A model generated the notes under the pieces. The model saw nothing but the letters and a program-made list of their open reading frames with translations. It was not told the DNA's origin and made no database searches. From an uncultured Collinsella sp. (GTDB taxonomy: Bacteria; Actinomycetota; Coriobacteriia; Coriobacteriales; Coriobacteriaceae): 5,663 nucleotides of DNA. The translations under genes were made by a program, and so were the position numbers. The stretch covers positions 1 to 5,663 of the forward strand of contig UQTD01000094.1 in the NCBI GenBank assembly GCA_900543845.1, given 5' to 3'. Positions 4,662-5,663 of this stretch are shown here, in pieces. Every line of letters starts with the position of its first letter. Within the stretch, counting starts at the first letter, position 1.

Positions 4662-4667
4662 TCCTCT
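4662..4667 (-). promoter_or_regulatory. Ribosome-binding site deciding the pilin start
   Basis: AGAGGA on the minus strand, 7 nt before the ATG at 4652-4654. The start two codons further in (4648) is also possible. The more upstream starts lack such a site and would put a charged stretch in front of the signal peptide. Confidence 0.65.
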
Positions 4668-4697
4668 GCTTTCTGCTCGAATTCCATTTGATCTAAA

Positions 4698-4710
4698 TCT
4701 GTCTGTCTGT
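4698..4710. repeat. Short TCTG tetranucleotide repeat in the pilin leader
   Basis: Three full TCTG units and one extra base, read as CAGA repeats on the minus strand, lie about 45 nt upstream of the pilin ATG. The tract is short, so slippage would be rare. Confidence 0.5.
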
Positions 4711-4737
4711 GTCTTAGCATCTGCTTCGCTACGTCTC

Positions 4738-4756
4738 GCCCCGCTCTCTGTGGGGC
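4738..4756 (-). repeat. Small hairpin between the two pilin genes
   Basis: GCCCC (4738-4742) pairs with GGGGC (4752-4756) around a 9-nt loop, 6 nt past the stop of the upstream surface protein. No T-run follows on the minus strand, so it is more likely a processing or stability element than a terminator. The two pilin genes are probably co-transcribed across the 108-nt gap. Confidence 0.4.
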
Positions 4757-4762
4757 TGCCAG

Positions 4763-5663
4763 CTACTCTTTATGGCTGCCACCTCCCCGCTTGACCAGGA
4801 GCGCGACCACGATGAGCGCAGCTCCGGCGGCCGCTGCGGCGGCCGCGGTGAACATTGCCATATCGCCAGTCGAGGGCATAAAGCCTCCGGTGGTAATGCT
4901 AGGGGGTGTGCCGGTGGGCGTGTTAATGAGCGACGCCTCCAGGCTGCCCGTCGACCCGTCCGCGCTGTCGGCGCGCAGGGGCGACTCGGCCGTGATGGTG
5001 AGCTTGGGCTTGGCGGCGGCCACCTGGTCGACGTCCAGACCCTCGGCCTTGACCGTCACGGAGCGTGTGCCCTCAAAGGCGGTGTAGCCCTTGGGCGCCT
5101 TGAGCTCGCGGACCTCCAGCTTGCCCGAGTCCACGCCCGAGACGGCCACGCGACCGTCCTCGCCCGTGGTGACGGTGGCCTTACCCTCTGCATCCCACGT
5201 GCCGTCAGCCGCTAGCGTGCGGCCGCGGTCGTCGGCGATGTTCAGGACCGCCCCGGGCAGCGGCTTGTCGCCGTCGCTACCGCGCTTGGTGAGCGCGAGA
5301 TCCCAGGTGTAGGCGCACGCATCGTCGCTCGGCGTGTGGGTGAAGCCGGCGTCGCCGGACTGGTCGGCAAAGGGAGAGCGCGGGTAGCGCAAGTAGACCT
5401 CGTTGGGGTTGCCCTTCGCGATGCCGTGGTTGCATGCGCTGTTGAGCGGCGCATTGTACACGGCGACCACGCGGGCACCCGCGGTGAAGGCGTCGGCCCC
5501 GCCGAGCGCGGCGATCAAGTCGGCGGTGCGCACGGTGAAGGTCTTGCCGTCGGCCGCTACCTTGGTGGCGCACTCGGCCGTGATATCGGTCCAGCCCTTC
5601 GCGGGGTCGGTGCCGACGCGGCCGTCCTTGTCGGCCGAAACGGTGTCGAAGCCGCCGTCCGTG
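4763..5663 (-). CDS. Ancillary or tip pilin, MPSTG-anchored, C-terminal part (cut by window edge)
   Basis: The frame is open to the right edge, giving 299 visible residues; the GTG at 5531-5533 is internal, not a start. The visible part begins in a D2-like fimbrial segment (DITAECATKV, VYNAPLNSACNHG, GNPNEVYLRYP). A SpaA-like domain follows from about visible residue 118: Lys126 in LALTKRG, Glu186 in VRELKAPKGY and Asn247 in SLINTP fit the isopeptide Lys-Glu-Asn pattern. The C-terminus has MPSTG (4865-4879), an alanine-rich hydrophobic helix and the tail KRGGGSHKE, a standard cell-wall sorting signal with Met replacing Leu. Being upstream of the major pilin, it is probably the tip adhesin or another minor subunit; the adhesive N-terminal part is outside the window. 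The gene is visibly more GC-rich than the major pilin gene. Confidence 0.88.
   Translation of the reverse strand, partial: TDGGFDTVSADKDGRVGTDPAKGWTDITAECATKVAADGKTFTVRTADLIAALGGADAFTAGARVVAVYNAPLNSACNHGIAKGNPNEVYLRYPRSPFADQSGDAGFTHTPSDDACAYTWDLALTKRGSDGDKPLPGAVLNIADDRGRTLAADGTWDAEGKATVTTGEDGRVAVSGVDSGKLEVRELKAPKGYTAFEGTRSVTVKAEGLDVDQVAAAKPKLTITAESPLRADSADGSTGSLEASLINTPTGTPPSITTGGFMPSTGDMAMFTAAAAAAAGAALIVVALLVKRGGGSHKE

Noticed and set aside
4698..4710. Phase-variable simple repeat controlling the pilin
   Set aside because: Only about three TCTG units, too short for frequent slippage, and it lies in the leader and not in a promoter spacer that I can identify.

Overview
The window comes from a high-GC actinobacterium with Gram-positive surface biology. 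The GatC sequence, the D2/SpaA-type pilins and the codon use suggest a Coriobacteriia gut genus, most likely Collinsella or a close relative. That placement is inferred from sequence style, with no database search. Every convincing protein gene lies on the minus strand, so the locus is read from right to left.

Right side (about 2850-5663): a sortase-assembled pilus locus. It starts with the C-terminal 299 residues of a large surface or ancillary pilin, cut by the window edge, with a D2-like segment, a SpaA-like domain, an MPSTG sorting signal, a membrane anchor and a basic tail. Next is a complete 555-residue pilin with a signal peptide, a D2 fimbrial domain, a SpaA-like domain, LPLTG and a membrane anchor. 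A strong intrinsic terminator follows it.

Middle (about 2266-2850): a structured intergenic block. It hides a 50-codon gene for a small membrane protein with a very basic tail, which has a strong ribosome-binding site. Facing it on the plus strand is a candidate small RNA whose 3' part would be antisense to that gene's 3' untranslated region. A second minus-strand terminator, a hairpin and a palindrome come before the class C sortase gene (1327-2265), which probably has its own promoter. The sortase would polymerise the two pilin-like proteins and act at the outer face of the membrane.

Left-middle (about 981-1326): no convincing gene. It holds a 21-nt tandem array, a perfect 19-bp inverted repeat and a second hairpin repeat directly after the sortase stop.

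Left (1-980): gatC, then a reading frame that begins as GatA and continues in frame as the C-terminal end of a LarA-family (nickel-dependent lactate racemase-like) protein, then the start of a PLP-dependent aminotransferase. The three are tightly overlapped like an operon, but the middle frame looks like a deletion fusion (or assembly chimera) that lacks the catalytic parts of both parents. This junction, and the small membrane protein with its facing RNA, are the two most unusual things in the window.
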